DNA of 64,000 nucleotides from DAHUYF01 sp963789275. GTDB lineage: Bacteria > Pseudomonadota > Alphaproteobacteria > ATCC43930 > CGMCC-115725. Of the stretch, positions 1-9,369 are shown piece by piece. The translations under genes were made by a program, and so were the position numbers. The stretch's first letter is position 1, and each line of letters begins with the position of its first letter. The stretch lies in assembly GCA_963789275.1 (NCBI GenBank), contig CAWBKF010000018.1:62001-126000 (forward strand), in the 5' to 3' direction. The notes beneath the pieces were generated by a model that made no database searches, had not been told where the DNA came from, and was given only the letters and a program-made list of their open reading frames with translations.

Positions 1-14
1 ATTACTCCTCTGCG

Positions 15-1013
15 TCAGCCGGGATCGGCGCCATTGCCGGCCGCGGCATCCTCCCCGAAAGAGAACGTCTCGGTCTCGCGATAAAGCGCGTGGCGGCCGC
101 TCTCGAGATGCATGAGATGCGTCGCCCGGCCGATCTTGACGTCGCGCTTCATCGCCGCCGCGGTCAGCGCGTCGAACAGCCAACGCGCATCCTCGTCGCG
201 GCACATACTGTCCCATGCGCCGCGGATGATCGCCACCGGCGCGCGGATCAAGGCGGGATCATAGGCGAGTTCGCCCGCCCAGGCGTCGAAAATGTCCTGG
301 AACGCGCCGCTCGGCACTTTCACCGCCGGCGGCGAGCGGGTGCGACTTCTGGGATCGGCGTCGAGATAGGCCTCGCCCCAGTCGCGAAAATGCCGCTCCA
401 GCAGCACCGGTTTCTCGCCCGCCGGCACATCGGCGGTGAAGCGCTGCCATTGATCCCCAAGCGAAATGAGCCGCCAGGCCGGCAGAGGCGTGCGCCCGCC
501 GGCGGGCACGCGCCGGGCGATCGGCGCGAAGAAGACGAGGCGGTCGACCAGCTCCGGGCAGCGTCCGGCAAGCCGTCCGGCGACGATGCTGCCCCAGGAA
601 TGCGCGATGAGCGAGAGCCGCGTCACGCCATGGCGTGCGGCAATGAAGCGGATCGCCGCCTCGAGCTGGCGGCTTGCGGCTTCGGCGCGCCCGAGCGGGG
701 GATGCGCGTCCGCCGGCTCCGCCATTTCGGGATAGGGATCGGAGAAGGCGCCGAAGCCGTGGAAATCGAGGCCCCAGCAGTGGAAGCCGGCGCGGCACAG
801 CGCGTCGCGCCAGGAGTGCCCGTCGAAGCGATGGGCGATCGAGAGCGCCGAGGGGAAGGTGCCGCCATGGACATAGAGCACGACCTTGCGGCTCGGCGCT
901 TGCGGCGCGAGATGGCGCAAGAACAACGAAAGGCCATGATGCGGGCTCGGCAGGCGGACATGCTCTTCGCAGGGATCGAGCTTCGGCGCGCGGTCGTGCA
1001 ATGGGGAGGTCAT
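15..1013 (-). CDS. Alpha/beta hydrolase
   Basis: Predicted cytoplasmic alpha/beta-fold hydrolase of 332 residues; substrate unknown. The oxyanion-hole segment VHGG (about residues 48-51) and the nucleophile elbow AHSWGS with Ser139 are clear, and a later THLMHLESG segment supplies the likely catalytic His, with an Asp candidate in RGAWDSM. I chose the ATG at 1013, which follows a CGGAG sequence; an upstream in-frame ATG at 1049 has no ribosome site. It lies 90 bases downstream of the DapA-like gene on the same strand, so the two may be co-transcribed. Family call is secure; esterase, lipase or C-C hydrolase activity cannot be separated. Confidence 0.75.
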   Translation of the reverse strand: MTSPLHDRAPKLDPCEEHVRLPSPHHGLSLFLRHLAPQAPSRKVVLYVHGGTFPSALSIAHRFDGHSWRDALCRAGFHCWGLDFHGFGAFSDPYPEMAEPADAHPPLGRAEAASRQLEAAIRFIAARHGVTRLSLIAHSWGSIVAGRLAGRCPELVDRLVFFAPIARRVPAGGRTPLPAWRLISLGDQWQRFTADVPAGEKPVLLERHFRDWGEAYLDADPRSRTRSPPAVKVPSGAFQDIFDAWAGELAYDPALIRAPVAIIRGAWDSMCRDEDARWLFDALTAAAMKRDVKIGRATHLMHLESGRHALYRETETFSFGEDAAAGNGADPG

Positions 1014-1103
1014 GGCGGCTCCGATGGGGTTGTCGATATCCCTGAACATGGGCGCCGCGCTTGGCCGCGTCCGCCTCTGTCACTACGGCCGCGGTCGAAG
1101 CAA

Positions 1104-2006
1104 TTACGCTGCGCGCCTTGCCCAGAGCAGCCGGTCGAGCTGGCCCGCCAGCGCCGGGCTCACGCCGGTCATCGGCAGCCGCAGCTCGGGCGAGGCGATG
1201 AGGCCGGCGCGCCACAGCCAATGCTTGAGCGGCGCCGGGTTGGGCTCGGCGAAGAGCAGGCGGACGAGATCGACGAGCGCGCTCCAGCGCCGAGCGCCCC
1301 AGCGACGTCGCCCGCCAGCAGCGCCGCACGCAGCGCGGCAAAGGCGGCGGGATCGATATGCGCGGCGGCGAGGACTGCCGCCATCGGCGCCGTGAGCGAG
1401 TGCGCCATAGAACAGCGCATCCTCGCCGGTGAGCACGGCGAAGCCGGCAGGGCGGCGGCGCAGCAGGTCGAAGCTCTGCGCCGCATCGGCCGAGCAATCC
1501 TTGATGCCGATGATCGCGGGCAGCTCGGCGAGCCGCAGCAGCGTCTCATTGCCGAGGTTGACGCCGGTGCGGTAGGGGATGTTGTAGAGGATGATCGGCT
1601 TTGCCGAGGCAGCGGCGAGTGCTGCGAAATGCCGGCGCAGCCCCTCCTGCGAGGGCCGCGTGTAGTAGGGGCAGGCGATGAGGTATCCCGCGATCGGCCA
1701 GTCGGATGTGGCGTCGAGCCGGCGCTGCAGCGCGCGCGTGTCGCTGCCGGAGAGGCCGAGATAGATCGGCCGGTCGCGGCCCAGCGCGCTCGCGGCAATG
1801 CCGACCAGCCGCCCGGTCTCCTCGGCGTCGAGCACGAGGCCTTCGCCGGTGGTCGCGGCGAGGACGAAGCCGTCGAGCGGCGCCGCGCTATAATGCGCGC
1901 AGAGCCGCGCGAGCGAGCTCTCATCGAGCGCGCCATCGCGGAACGGCGTGATCAGCGGCAGATAGATGCCGGCGAGCGGCGCCGGTTCGGGTGAAGTCGT
2001 GTCCAT
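1104..2006 (-). CDS. Dihydrodipicolinate synthase/N-acetylneuraminate lyase family aldolase, internally frame-disturbed
   Basis: Class I aldolase of the DapA/NanA family, about 300 residues. The TTGEG loop (residues 52-56), Tyr141 in YNIPYRTG and the Schiff-base Lys169 in GIKDCS are all present. Between about 1378 and 1290 the open frame gives an arginine-rich stretch unlike the family. The shifted frame there reads VLAAAHIDPAAF and GDVAGAL, which is what the family has. A +1 base near 1378 and a -1 base near 1290 therefore compensate each other, and the normal frame resumes at RWSALVDL. The catalytic residues lie before the disturbed part. Substrate is not predictable; it need not be lysine biosynthesis. 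The start is the ATG at 2006. Confidence 0.8.
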   Translation of the reverse strand: MDTTSPEPAPLAGIYLPLITPFRDGALDESSLARLCAHYSAAPLDGFVLAATTGEGLVLDAEETGRLVGIAASALGRDRPIYLGLSGSDTRALQRRLDATSDWPIAGYLIACPYYTRPSQEGLRRHFAALAAASAKPIILYNIPYRTGVNLGNETLLRLAELPAIIGIKDCSADAAQSFDLLRRRPAGFAVLTGEDALFYGALAHGADGGSPRRRAYRSRRLCRAACGAAGGRRRWGARRWSALVDLVRLLFAEPNPAPLKHWLWRAGLIASPELRLPMTGVSPALAGQLDRLLWARRAA

Positions 2007-2061
2007 GCGATGCTCCTGTGCTGCGGGCGGCAGCCGGGCAGGGCGGAGCCGGACATGCGAA

Positions 2062-2183
2062 GGCCCCGTCCGAAACCGGCGGGGCCCTGGGTTGGTGCTA
2101 TGCGCGCAGGCTCAGCGCAAGCGACGATCCCCGGTCCCGCTGGGTCCGGACTTTCGATCGACGATGAGCACGATGCGACGCAC
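2062..2183 (-). promoter_or_regulatory. Candidate leader peptide and hairpin upstream of the DapA-like gene
   Basis: Reading toward the DapA-like gene there is a 23-codon ORF from a GTG at 2183 to a TGA at 2112, with a GAGGA sequence a few bases before the start. It begins V-R-R-I-V-L-I-V-D-R, so it has a dense run of Ile, Val and Leu codons near its start. A strong hairpin follows, with GGCCCCG at 2062-2068 pairing with CGGGGCC at 2080-2086 and an inner CCG/CGG extension. This layout resembles a branched-chain amino-acid attenuator. The hairpin has no clear U-run, and the following gene is not an ilv or leu gene, so this is a hypothesis only. Confidence 0.35.
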
Positions 2184-2388
2184 GACGGCGATCCTCGGCG
2201 CACACAGGGTCGGTGTCAACCGGATTGACCGCGCGCGGGGGAAGAGCGGGCAAGAATTTATCAAACGTGCCAAGGCCATCGCGCGAGATTTTCACGCAAT
2301 ATATTGATTGCGTGAGCACGGTGCATACAAGCTGTTGCGTCTTTGGTGCGGTTGCGATCTAATTCTTAAGATGCAACGGGGAGCAGCG

Positions 2389-4697
2389 ATGGCCTCCGAT
2401 CGTGACGGTGCAGGGATTGCGACGCAAATCCGGCTGCCGGGTCTGGGAGCTGACGAGATCGAGCCGCCGCTGGAGGCGGACAAGCGGAAGGTCTATGTCG
2501 GCCGATTGCGCGCGGCTCTGGCAGAGCGCGCGGAAGCGGCGGCGGCGATCGCGGAGGAAGGGCTGCGTGCCTGTCCGGGCGATGCGGAGCTGTTGCTGCT
2601 GGCGGCGCTCGCCGCGCTGATGACGGGGCTTCCTGTCCGGGCGCAAGCCTTTCTCAAGCGGTTTCACAAGCGCTACGAGCCGGTCAGGGACACCACTCTG
2701 CTCAGCGCCATCGCGCTGCAGCAGCAAGGCAAGATAAGCCTGGCGTGGGGCCTGCTGGAGCAAAACTATCTGACGACGCCGTGGGCGGCGATGAGCTGCT
2801 TTGTCGGCTGCCCGGAAATGGCAGACTGGCTGCGCGAGTGGTTCGCGCGAACCGAGCGCGAGCACAAGCGCGTGCGCAAGGTCGCGGCGCGACCGCGGAG
2901 CATGCCCAAGCGCGCCCCGCCGCGCTCGTCTCCGCCGGCGCCCGCGCCGGCAGCGGCGGCGCCGTTGCCGCGATTACCGCGACTCGACACCGGGATCGAG
3001 ATGCAGTTCGAGTTCGTCAATCCGCAGGCGCTGCTGACCGAGGGAGATAGCGCCGACCCCGAATGGTTTCGTCTGCGTGCGGAGCTGGAGCAGCTCGGGC
3101 TGCTGCAGGGCTTCGACGAGTTGCTATGCCTGCCGGGGCTGCGCGGCGTCGAGGCGCATTGGTATCAGATCGAGACCGTGCGCAAGGTGCTGAAGGAGTT
3201 CCGCGGCCGCGTCCTGCTCGCCGACGAGGTCGGGCTGGGCAAGACCATCGAAGCCGGCATGGTGGTCAAGGAATACATGCTGCGCGGGATGGCGGAGCGG
3301 CTGCTGATCCTGACGCCGGCTGCGCTGGTCGGGCAATGGCGCGATGAGATGGCCGCCAAGTTCGGCATCGATTGCGCGACCGGCCACGATGCGCTGCTGC
3401 GCGAGGATCCCGCTCGGTTCTGGGCACAGCCCCGCATCATCGCCTCGATCGCCGCCGCGCGCCGCAAGGAGCATGCGGCGCTGTTGGCCGGCATGTCCTA
3501 CGACGTGGTGGTCGTGGACGAGGCGCATCACATCCGCGATCCCGCAAGCGCCGGCTATCGCCTGGTCGATCGCCTGCAAAAGCGGTTCCTGCTGCTGTTG
3601 TCGGCAACCCCGGTGCAGAATGGCCTGCTCGAGCTCTACCATCTCCTGACGCTGCTGCAGCCTGGCATCTTCAAGACGCAAAAGGAGTTCAGGGCGGCCT
3701 ATGTCACGCCCGGCAAGCCGCGCGAACCGGTGAATTCCGATCGGCTGCGCGACCTTATGCGCGGCGTCATGGTGCGCAACACGCGGGCGCTCGCCGGGCT
3801 GAGCCTGCCGGCGAGGCACGCCTCCACCTCACGCGCGCAGCCGAGCGAGGCCGAGGCGCGATGCTATAGGGAGCTGACGGCGCTGGCGCGGGAGCTCGGC
3901 GCGGACGGGCGGCACAGGCTGTCGCTCCAGCACCTGCTCGGGGCTGCGGGATCGTCACCGGCCGCAGCCGCCGCGGCGATCGCGAGGTTCGCCGCGCGCC
4001 AGCCGCGGGACGAGCGTTGGCGCACTTGCAGGAGCGCTACGAGGCGATCACCGCCGGCGCGAAGCAGGCCGCGCTGTGCACGCTGCTGGCGCGCAATCCC
4101 GGCGAGAAGAAGATGGTTTTCGTCCACCACCGCGATAGCCTCGATCATCTCGCGGAGCTGTTGCAGCGGAGCGGCATCGCGCTGGCGCGGTGCGACGGCA
4201 GCATGACCGGCCCGGAAAAGGATGCCGCGGTCGAGGCCTTCCGCGACGGCGTATCGGTGCTGCTGTGCGGCGAGTCCGGCGGCGAGGGGCGCAATCTGCA
4301 GTTCTGCAATACGCTCATCAATTTCGACATCCCGTGGAATCCGATGGCCATCGAGCAGCGCATCGGCCGGATCGACCGGATCGGCCAGACGCGGGAGGTC
4401 TTCATCTTCAACCTGGTGACGAGCGGCACGATCGAGGATGAGGTCCTGCGCATTCTCGACGAGAAGATCAACATGTTCGAGCTGGTGGTCGGCGAGGTCG
4501 GCGCCATCCTCGGCGAGATCGACGAGGAGAAGGACTTCTCGACGCTTGTGCTCGAGGCCTGGCTGCAGAGCACGACCGACGCGCCGCAACTTGCCTTCGC
4601 GGCGTTGGAGGAGCGGTTGACCGCGGCGCGCCGCGCTTATGACGACGTGAAGCAGCTCGACGACGCGCTGTTCGGCGACGGGCTGGAGACGGCCTGA
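2389..4697 (+). CDS. SNF2-family DEAD/DEAH-box helicase with TPR-like N-terminus (frameshifted)
   Basis: RapA/HepA-like superfamily 2 ATPase of about 770 residues. The first 160 residues are alanine/leucine-rich helical repeats resembling TPRs. Then come the Walker A ADEVGLGKT (about residue 280), DEAH box VVDEAHHIRD (about 376), motif III LLSATPVQN, and in the second RecA lobe MVFVHHRDS and QRIGRIDRIGQ. The frame breaks near 4005-4017: the second lobe continues from 4017 in another frame, consistent with a single-base indel. Without correction the protein loses motifs V and VI and would be inactive. The ATG at 2389 follows GGGGAGC. The partner gene starts one base after the stop, which implies a two-gene operon. 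Confidence 0.8.
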
Positions 4698-4698
4698 G

Positions 4699-5895
4699 AT
4701 GAACCGGCTCCAGGCCTTCGCCGCCGATCTGCTCGGGCGCGAAGGGGCGCTCGTCGAGCCGATCGAGCCCGACGGGCTCGACGTGCTCGCGCCGCCGCAC
4801 GTGCAAAAGGCGATGGGCATTCCCGACCTCTGCCGTCTCGGTTTCGGAGGTACGCTGCCGCAGGGAGCGCAGCGGGTCGGCATCGAGGCCGATTGGCTGG
4901 AACGCTTCGCCCGCACGATCGGCGAGCGCGGAAAGTGGCTGCGACGCGTGCTGCATCCGGCCAATCCTCCGCTAGCCGGCGTCGAGCGCATGCTGGACCA
5001 CGAACTGGCGCTCCCCAATGCGACCTATCGGCTGCGCGGCGTGAGCGCGGCTTGGACGCGCTACATGATTTTCGATTTCCGCTTCACCGCGCTGTCCGAC
5101 GAGAAGCGCGAGGGGGTGCTGAAGCTCGGCGTCAATGCCGCGACCGGAGCGGTGCTGGACGGCGTGCTGGAAAAGCTGTTGTCGCGCCTGGACACGGAGG
5201 CGGAGGCAAGCCTGCCGGATGGCGCAGATCTCCCGCTTCCGTGGGATCGGCGGCGCACCCTCGATGTCGTGAACCGGGCGTTGCGCTCGCGGCTCGAGCG
5301 CCAGATCGCACCTTTCGCCGCGAGCTTGCAGCGGCGCCTGGCGCGCGACCAGACGCGCCTGCACGATTATCACGAGCGGCTGTTCCAAGACGCCGCCCGC
5401 CGCCTGGTGGCGCTGCCCGAGGGCGATGACAGGCGCCAGCGCGAGCGGCAGCGCGCCGAGGCGATCCAGCGTGAATACCGCGCCCGGCTCGACGATCTCG
5501 GCCGCAAATACGCGCTCAGGGTCACGGCGCAATGGGTGCAGACGCTCGAGCTTGTCATGCCGGTGCAGCGGCTCGAGCTGCTTATCCGACGGCGCAAGGG
5601 CGAGCGCGCCGTTCACATGGATTGGAACCCGCTGGCCCGCCGGTTGGAGCCGCTGCCTTGCGTGTTCAGCCACGCCGCCGATCGTGTCCGCCTGGTGTGC
5701 GACGACGCGTTGCACATCGTCGGCCCCGCCGGCCTCGCCGCCTGTGCCGGCTGCGGCAAAGCTTATTGCCGCGTCTGCCATCCCCAATGTTGTGTGAAAT
5801 GCCGGCATGTCGAGGCGCCGGCGATGGCGTCGAGCCAGCCAGGGTTGCCACCCTTGGAATCCCCGCTAGCATGGCGCGTAAATCCGCGGGAGGCG
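4699..5895 (+). CDS. Conserved helicase-partner protein with C-terminal cysteine cluster; frame runs on into next gene
   Basis: Protein of unknown function of about 390 residues, starting one base after the SNF2 helicase stop and so probably its functional partner. The middle (about residues 200-300) is charged and helical, likely coiled coil, and includes DQTRLHDYHERLFQDAARR. The C-terminus carries ACAGCGKAYCRVCHPQCC and VKCRH, a Cys/His cluster that suits one or two zinc ions. No enzyme motif is seen. There is no stop codon before the 3-hydroxyisobutyrate dehydrogenase-like gene; the frame continues in phase to 6765. The roughly 25 residues before 5896 look like translated spacer, so the natural stop was probably lost by mutation or sequence error. 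Confidence 0.6.
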
Positions 5896-6765
5896 ATGAT
5901 GAAGCTGGCGTTCCTGGGACTGGGCGTGATGGGCTATCCGATGGCGGGGCATCTCGCCAAGGCGGGCCATCAGCTCACCGTCTATAACCGCACCGCCGCC
6001 AAGGCGGCGGAGTGGGCGAAGGAATATGGCGGCGCACATCGCCCGACGCCGGCCGCGGCGGCGGAGGGCGCCGAGATCGTCTTCTGCTGCGTCGGCAATG
6101 ACGATGATGTGCGCGCGGTGCTCGCGGGAGCGGACGGCGCCTTCGCCGGCATGACGCGCGGCGCCATCCTCGCCGATCACACCACCGCCTCGGCCGAGGT
6201 GGCGCGCGAGATGGCGGCGCTGGCGCAGCAGAAGGGGTTGGGCTTCCTCGACGCGCCGGTGTCGGGCGGCCAGGCGGGCGCGGTTAATGGCAAGCTCACC
6301 ATCATGGTCGGCGGCGCGCCGTCGGTGTTCGCCAAGGCGCAGCCGGTGATGGCGCATTATGGCCGCGCGGTGACGTTGATGGGCCCGGCCGGCAACGGCC
6401 AGCTCACCAAGATGGTGAACCAGATCTGCATCGCAGGCTTGGTGCAGGCGCTCTCCGAAGGGCTCAATTTCGCGATGCGCGCCGGGCTCGATCCCAAGCT
6501 CGTGGTCGAGACCATTTCCAAGGGCGCGGCGCAATCCTGGCAAATGGAGAACCGCGCGCACACCATGGTCGACGGCAAGTTCGATTTCGGTTTTGCCGTC
6601 GACTGGATGCGCAAGGACCTCGCCATCTGCCTCGCCGAGGCGCGGCGCAACCAGGCGGCGCTGCCGGTGACGGCGCTGGTCGATCAGTTCTATCAGCGCG
6701 TCCAGGAGCGCGGCGGCAAGCGCTGGGACACGTCGAGCCTGATCCAGCTGCTGGCCAATCCGTAA
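5896..6765 (+). CDS. 3-hydroxyisobutyrate dehydrogenase-family NAD(P)-dependent oxidoreductase
   Basis: Beta-hydroxyacid dehydrogenase of about 289 residues, the usual length. The N-terminal Rossmann signature GLGVMGYPMAGHLA, the substrate-binding segment DAPVSGGQAGAVNG and the catalytic Lys at about residue 171 in GNGQLTKMVNQ are present. It reduces or oxidises a 3-hydroxyacid such as 3-hydroxyisobutyrate or tartronate semialdehyde; which one is not decidable. Two adjacent ATGs at 5896 and 5899 are preceded by GGGAGG, so it has its own ribosome site even though the upstream gene's frame runs into it without a stop. Confidence 0.85.
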   Translation: MMKLAFLGLGVMGYPMAGHLAKAGHQLTVYNRTAAKAAEWAKEYGGAHRPTPAAAAEGAEIVFCCVGNDDDVRAVLAGADGAFAGMTRGAILADHTTASAEVAREMAALAQQKGLGFLDAPVSGGQAGAVNGKLTIMVGGAPSVFAKAQPVMAHYGRAVTLMGPAGNGQLTKMVNQICIAGLVQALSEGLNFAMRAGLDPKLVVETISKGAAQSWQMENRAHTMVDGKFDFGFAVDWMRKDLAICLAEARRNQAALPVTALVDQFYQRVQERGGKRWDTSSLIQLLANP

Positions 6766-6861
6766 GACGCACGCCAGACGAGGTGCGACCGCCTCAGCGG
6801 GGATGGATCGGCGCGGCGCTCCCTATGACCGGGGGTAGACTAGGTTTTCAGCCGGTGATGA

Positions 6862-6972
6862 ATGTCCAGCGAGCCTAAGCGCGTGCTTTCGCGGATCCAA
6901 GCCAAATGGCTTTCCTGGCTGACGCTGGCTGCCGGCGCCGCCATGTGCGTCATGGCCGTCCTGTTGTCCTGA
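6862..6972 (+). CDS. Possible small single-pass membrane protein (36 aa)
   Basis: A short ORF with a basic N-terminus (SEPKRVLSRIQAKW) followed by one hydrophobic helix rich in Leu, Ala, Met and Val. The shape is that of a small inner-membrane protein. The ribosome site is weak and there is no homologue I can name. It lies in the gap between the dehydrogenase and the SDR genes. Low confidence because short ORFs arise by chance. Confidence 0.3.
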   Translation: MSSEPKRVLSRIQAKWLSWLTLAAGAAMCVMAVLLS

Positions 6973-7047
6973 CCTCTCCCCATCGGCATTGCCACCCGGC
7001 GCCTCGCCCGGCATGCTCGCGCGTCGAGAGCGGGCAGGGGGAAGGTC

Positions 7048-7794
7048 GTGCAGCAGGGACGGGAACTGGCCGGCAAGGTGGCGCTGGTCACCGGCGGGTC
7101 GCGCAATATCGGCCGCGCCATCGCGCTGGACCTCGCGGCCGGCGGCGCCGCGGTGGTGGTGAACACCCGGCGCTCGCGCGAGGCGGCAGAATCCGTGGCG
7201 CGGGAGATCGAGGCGGCGGGGGGCACGGCGATGGCGGCGCTCGCCGATGTCACCGATGAGGCGGCGGTGGCGGCGATGGTCGAGCGCAGCGTCGAGCGCT
7301 TCGGCCGGCTCGACATCCTCGTCAACAATGCGGCGCTCCGGCCGGCACAGAAGCTCGAGGCGCTGAGCCTTGCCGATTACCGCGCCGTACTCGCGCTGAT
7401 CCTCGAGGCGCCTTTCCTCTGCGCCAAGGCGGCGCTGCCGCATCTGCGCCGCGGCGGCGAGGGCGCCATCATCAGCATCGGCGGCATGACCGGCCATGTC
7501 GGCGGCGCCGATCGCGTGCATGTCGCCGCCGGCAAGGCAGGGCTGGTCGGCCTCACCAAGGGCCTCGCCCGCGAACTCGCCTCCGATCGCATCACCGCCA
7601 ATTGCGTCGTCCCCGGGCTCATCGACACGCCGCGCAGCCACACGCCGTCGGCGCATGCGGCCAACCCGGCGCTGCTCGGACGCCTCGGCACCGTCGCCGA
7701 GATCGCCGCCATGGTGCGCTATCTCGCGGGGCCGGCGGCGCGCTTCATCACCGGCCAGACGATCCACGTCAACGGCGGCGCCTATATGCCATGA
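7048..7794 (+). CDS. SDR-family oxidoreductase lacking the canonical catalytic Tyr
   Basis: FabG-like short-chain dehydrogenase of 248 residues with the cofactor motif TGGSRNIG (residues 15-22) and NNAALRP. The active-site region reads SIGGMTGHVGGADRVHVAAGK: the Lys is present, but the position four residues before it, normally Tyr, is Val, with a His one residue earlier. A divergent SDR subgroup carries this change, and its activity is uncertain. The start is a GTG at 7048 after GGGGAAGG. It ends HVNGGAYMP, like the usual VDGG end of the fold. No pathway context is given by the neighbours. Confidence 0.8.
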   Translation: MQQGRELAGKVALVTGGSRNIGRAIALDLAAGGAAVVVNTRRSREAAESVAREIEAAGGTAMAALADVTDEAAVAAMVERSVERFGRLDILVNNAALRPAQKLEALSLADYRAVLALILEAPFLCAKAALPHLRRGGEGAIISIGGMTGHVGGADRVHVAAGKAGLVGLTKGLARELASDRITANCVVPGLIDTPRSHTPSAHAANPALLGRLGTVAEIAAMVRYLAGPAARFITGQTIHVNGGAYMP

Positions 7795-8247
7795 AACGCC
7801 GCCGCGGCCGGCGGTGCTCAGTGCCGATTTCGCCCGCCGGGGAGCCCGGGCGCGGCCTCTGCGGGAGCCGGCGGAGAAACCGCCAATTATAATTCAAATT
7901 CAATATAGTGCAGGTTGATCCGCAGCCCCGGCATGATGCGGTTTCCGCGGGCCTGGCGGGCCCCGGCGAAATGACAAAGGTTTAACTTGGCTCGCCGCTC
8001 GCGCCGCGCAGTAATGGCGTCAGCGGCTCTGCCGCACCGCCCGCTCAACCCCCTTGGCGGGCGAAGACCCCTGGGTCAGCCCCGCCTGCATCCCTTTTCC
8101 TCCAAAGCTGCAGGCGGGGCGCCTCGGCGGGCAGTTACCGCCGCCGAGAGCCCCTCCTTTTGCGAATTCCTGCCTCTCCGGCGGCGGCGTTGCGGCGCCG
8201 GCGTGGGCGACGATAGAGTGGCGCCCAGCCAAGGGGATGAACCAGAC
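7795..8247. other. Intergenic leader with two inverted repeats upstream of the flavin reductase gene
   Basis: No convincing gene. A perfect 12-bp inverted repeat (GCCCCGCCTGCA at 8079-8090 with its complement at 8109-8120) is followed at once by an 8-bp one (CTCGGCGG at 8123-8130, CCGCCGAG at 8141-8148). Both lie 100-170 bases before the start codon, so they may form a structured 5' untranslated region. No riboswitch family is recognised. Confidence 0.5.
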
Positions 8248-9369
8248 ATGCCGAGCCCGCTGTTCACGCCGATCGCGCTCAGCCAATTGACGCTGGCCAA
8301 CCGCATCGTGGTCTCGCCGATGTGCCAGTACAGCGCCGAGGACGGCAGCGCCAATGACTGGCATCTGCTGCATCTGGGCTCGCTGGCGCTGGGCGGCGCC
8401 GGGCTGTTGATGATCGAGGCCACCGCGGTCGAGGCGGCGGGGCGCATCACGCTCGGCTGCCTCGGGCTCTACAGCGACGCCAACGAGGCGGCGCTGGCGC
8501 GGGTCATCGCCGCCTGCCGCCGTTTCGGCAACACGCCGCTCGGCATCCAGCTCGCCCATGCCGGCCGCAAGGGCTCGGCGACGGTGCCGTGGCAGGGCAT
8601 CCGCGCGCTCGCTCCGGCGGAAGGCGCCTGGCAGACCCTGGCGCCTTCGGCGCTGGCGCTCGATGACGGCTGGCCCGCGCCGGCGGCGCTGGAGGCGGCG
8701 ACGCTCGATCGCCTGGCCGAGAGCTTCGTCGCAGCGACGCGGCGCGCGGCGCGGCTCGGCCTCGACCTGGTCGAGCTGCATTGCGCCCATGGCTATCTCC
8801 TGCACGAATTCCTGTCGCCCATCGCCAACCGCCGCACCGATGCCTATGGCGGCAGCCTGGAGAACCGCATGCGCCTGCCGCTGCGCATCGCCGCGGCGGT
8901 GCGCGCCGCTTGGCCCGCGGAGAGGCCGCTGGGCGCGCGCATCACCGGCACCGACTGGCTCGAAGGCGGGTTCGGCATCGAGGATGCGGTGGTCTTCGCG
9001 CGCGCGATGAAAGCCGCGGGCTGCGATTACGTCTGCGTCTCGAGCGGCGGCATCGTCCCCAAGGCGCCGATCCCGGTCGGCCCGGGCTATCAGCTGGGAC
9101 TCGCCGAGCGGGTGCGGCGTGATACCGGCATCACCACCCGCGCGGTGGGGCTCGTCGCCGAGCCGCGCCAGGCCGAAGCGGTCGTCGCGTCGGGCCAGGC
9201 CGATCTGGTGGCGATGGCGCGGGCCTTTCTCGACGATCCCCATTGGGTGTGGCATGCCGCCGAGGCGCTCGGCGCCAAGGCCGCCATGCCGCCGCAATAT
9301 GAGCGCTCGCGCGCCGATCTCTGGCCCGGCGCGCGCCTTGCCCGGCCGCGGCGCGAAGCGGCGGAATAG
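8248..9369 (+). CDS. NADH:flavin oxidoreductase, Old Yellow Enzyme (YqjM-like)
   Basis: FMN-dependent ene-reductase of 373 residues. It has the short YqjM-type N-terminus: Cys26 and Tyr28 in SPMCQYSA, the marks of the thermophilic-like OYE class. QLAHAGRKG and ELHCAHGYLLHEFLSP with HxxH-type substrate contacts, and ARAFLDDPHW near the end, complete the family pattern. It reduces activated C=C bonds of enones with NADPH. The ATG at 8248 follows AAGGGGA at about 8231; the longer open frame upstream is untranslated leader. Confidence 0.88.
   Translation: MPSPLFTPIALSQLTLANRIVVSPMCQYSAEDGSANDWHLLHLGSLALGGAGLLMIEATAVEAAGRITLGCLGLYSDANEAALARVIAACRRFGNTPLGIQLAHAGRKGSATVPWQGIRALAPAEGAWQTLAPSALALDDGWPAPAALEAATLDRLAESFVAATRRAARLGLDLVELHCAHGYLLHEFLSPIANRRTDAYGGSLENRMRLPLRIAAAVRAAWPAERPLGARITGTDWLEGGFGIEDAVVFARAMKAAGCDYVCVSSGGIVPKAPIPVGPGYQLGLAERVRRDTGITTRAVGLVAEPRQAEAVVASGQADLVAMARAFLDDPHWVWHAAEALGAKAAMPPQYERSRADLWPGARLARPRREAAE

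Noticed and set aside
90..1994. 634-codon plus-strand ORF antisense to the hydrolase and DapA-like genes
   Set aside because: Arg/Ala/Gly-rich composition and no domain; it is the shadow of two real minus-strand genes in GC-rich DNA.
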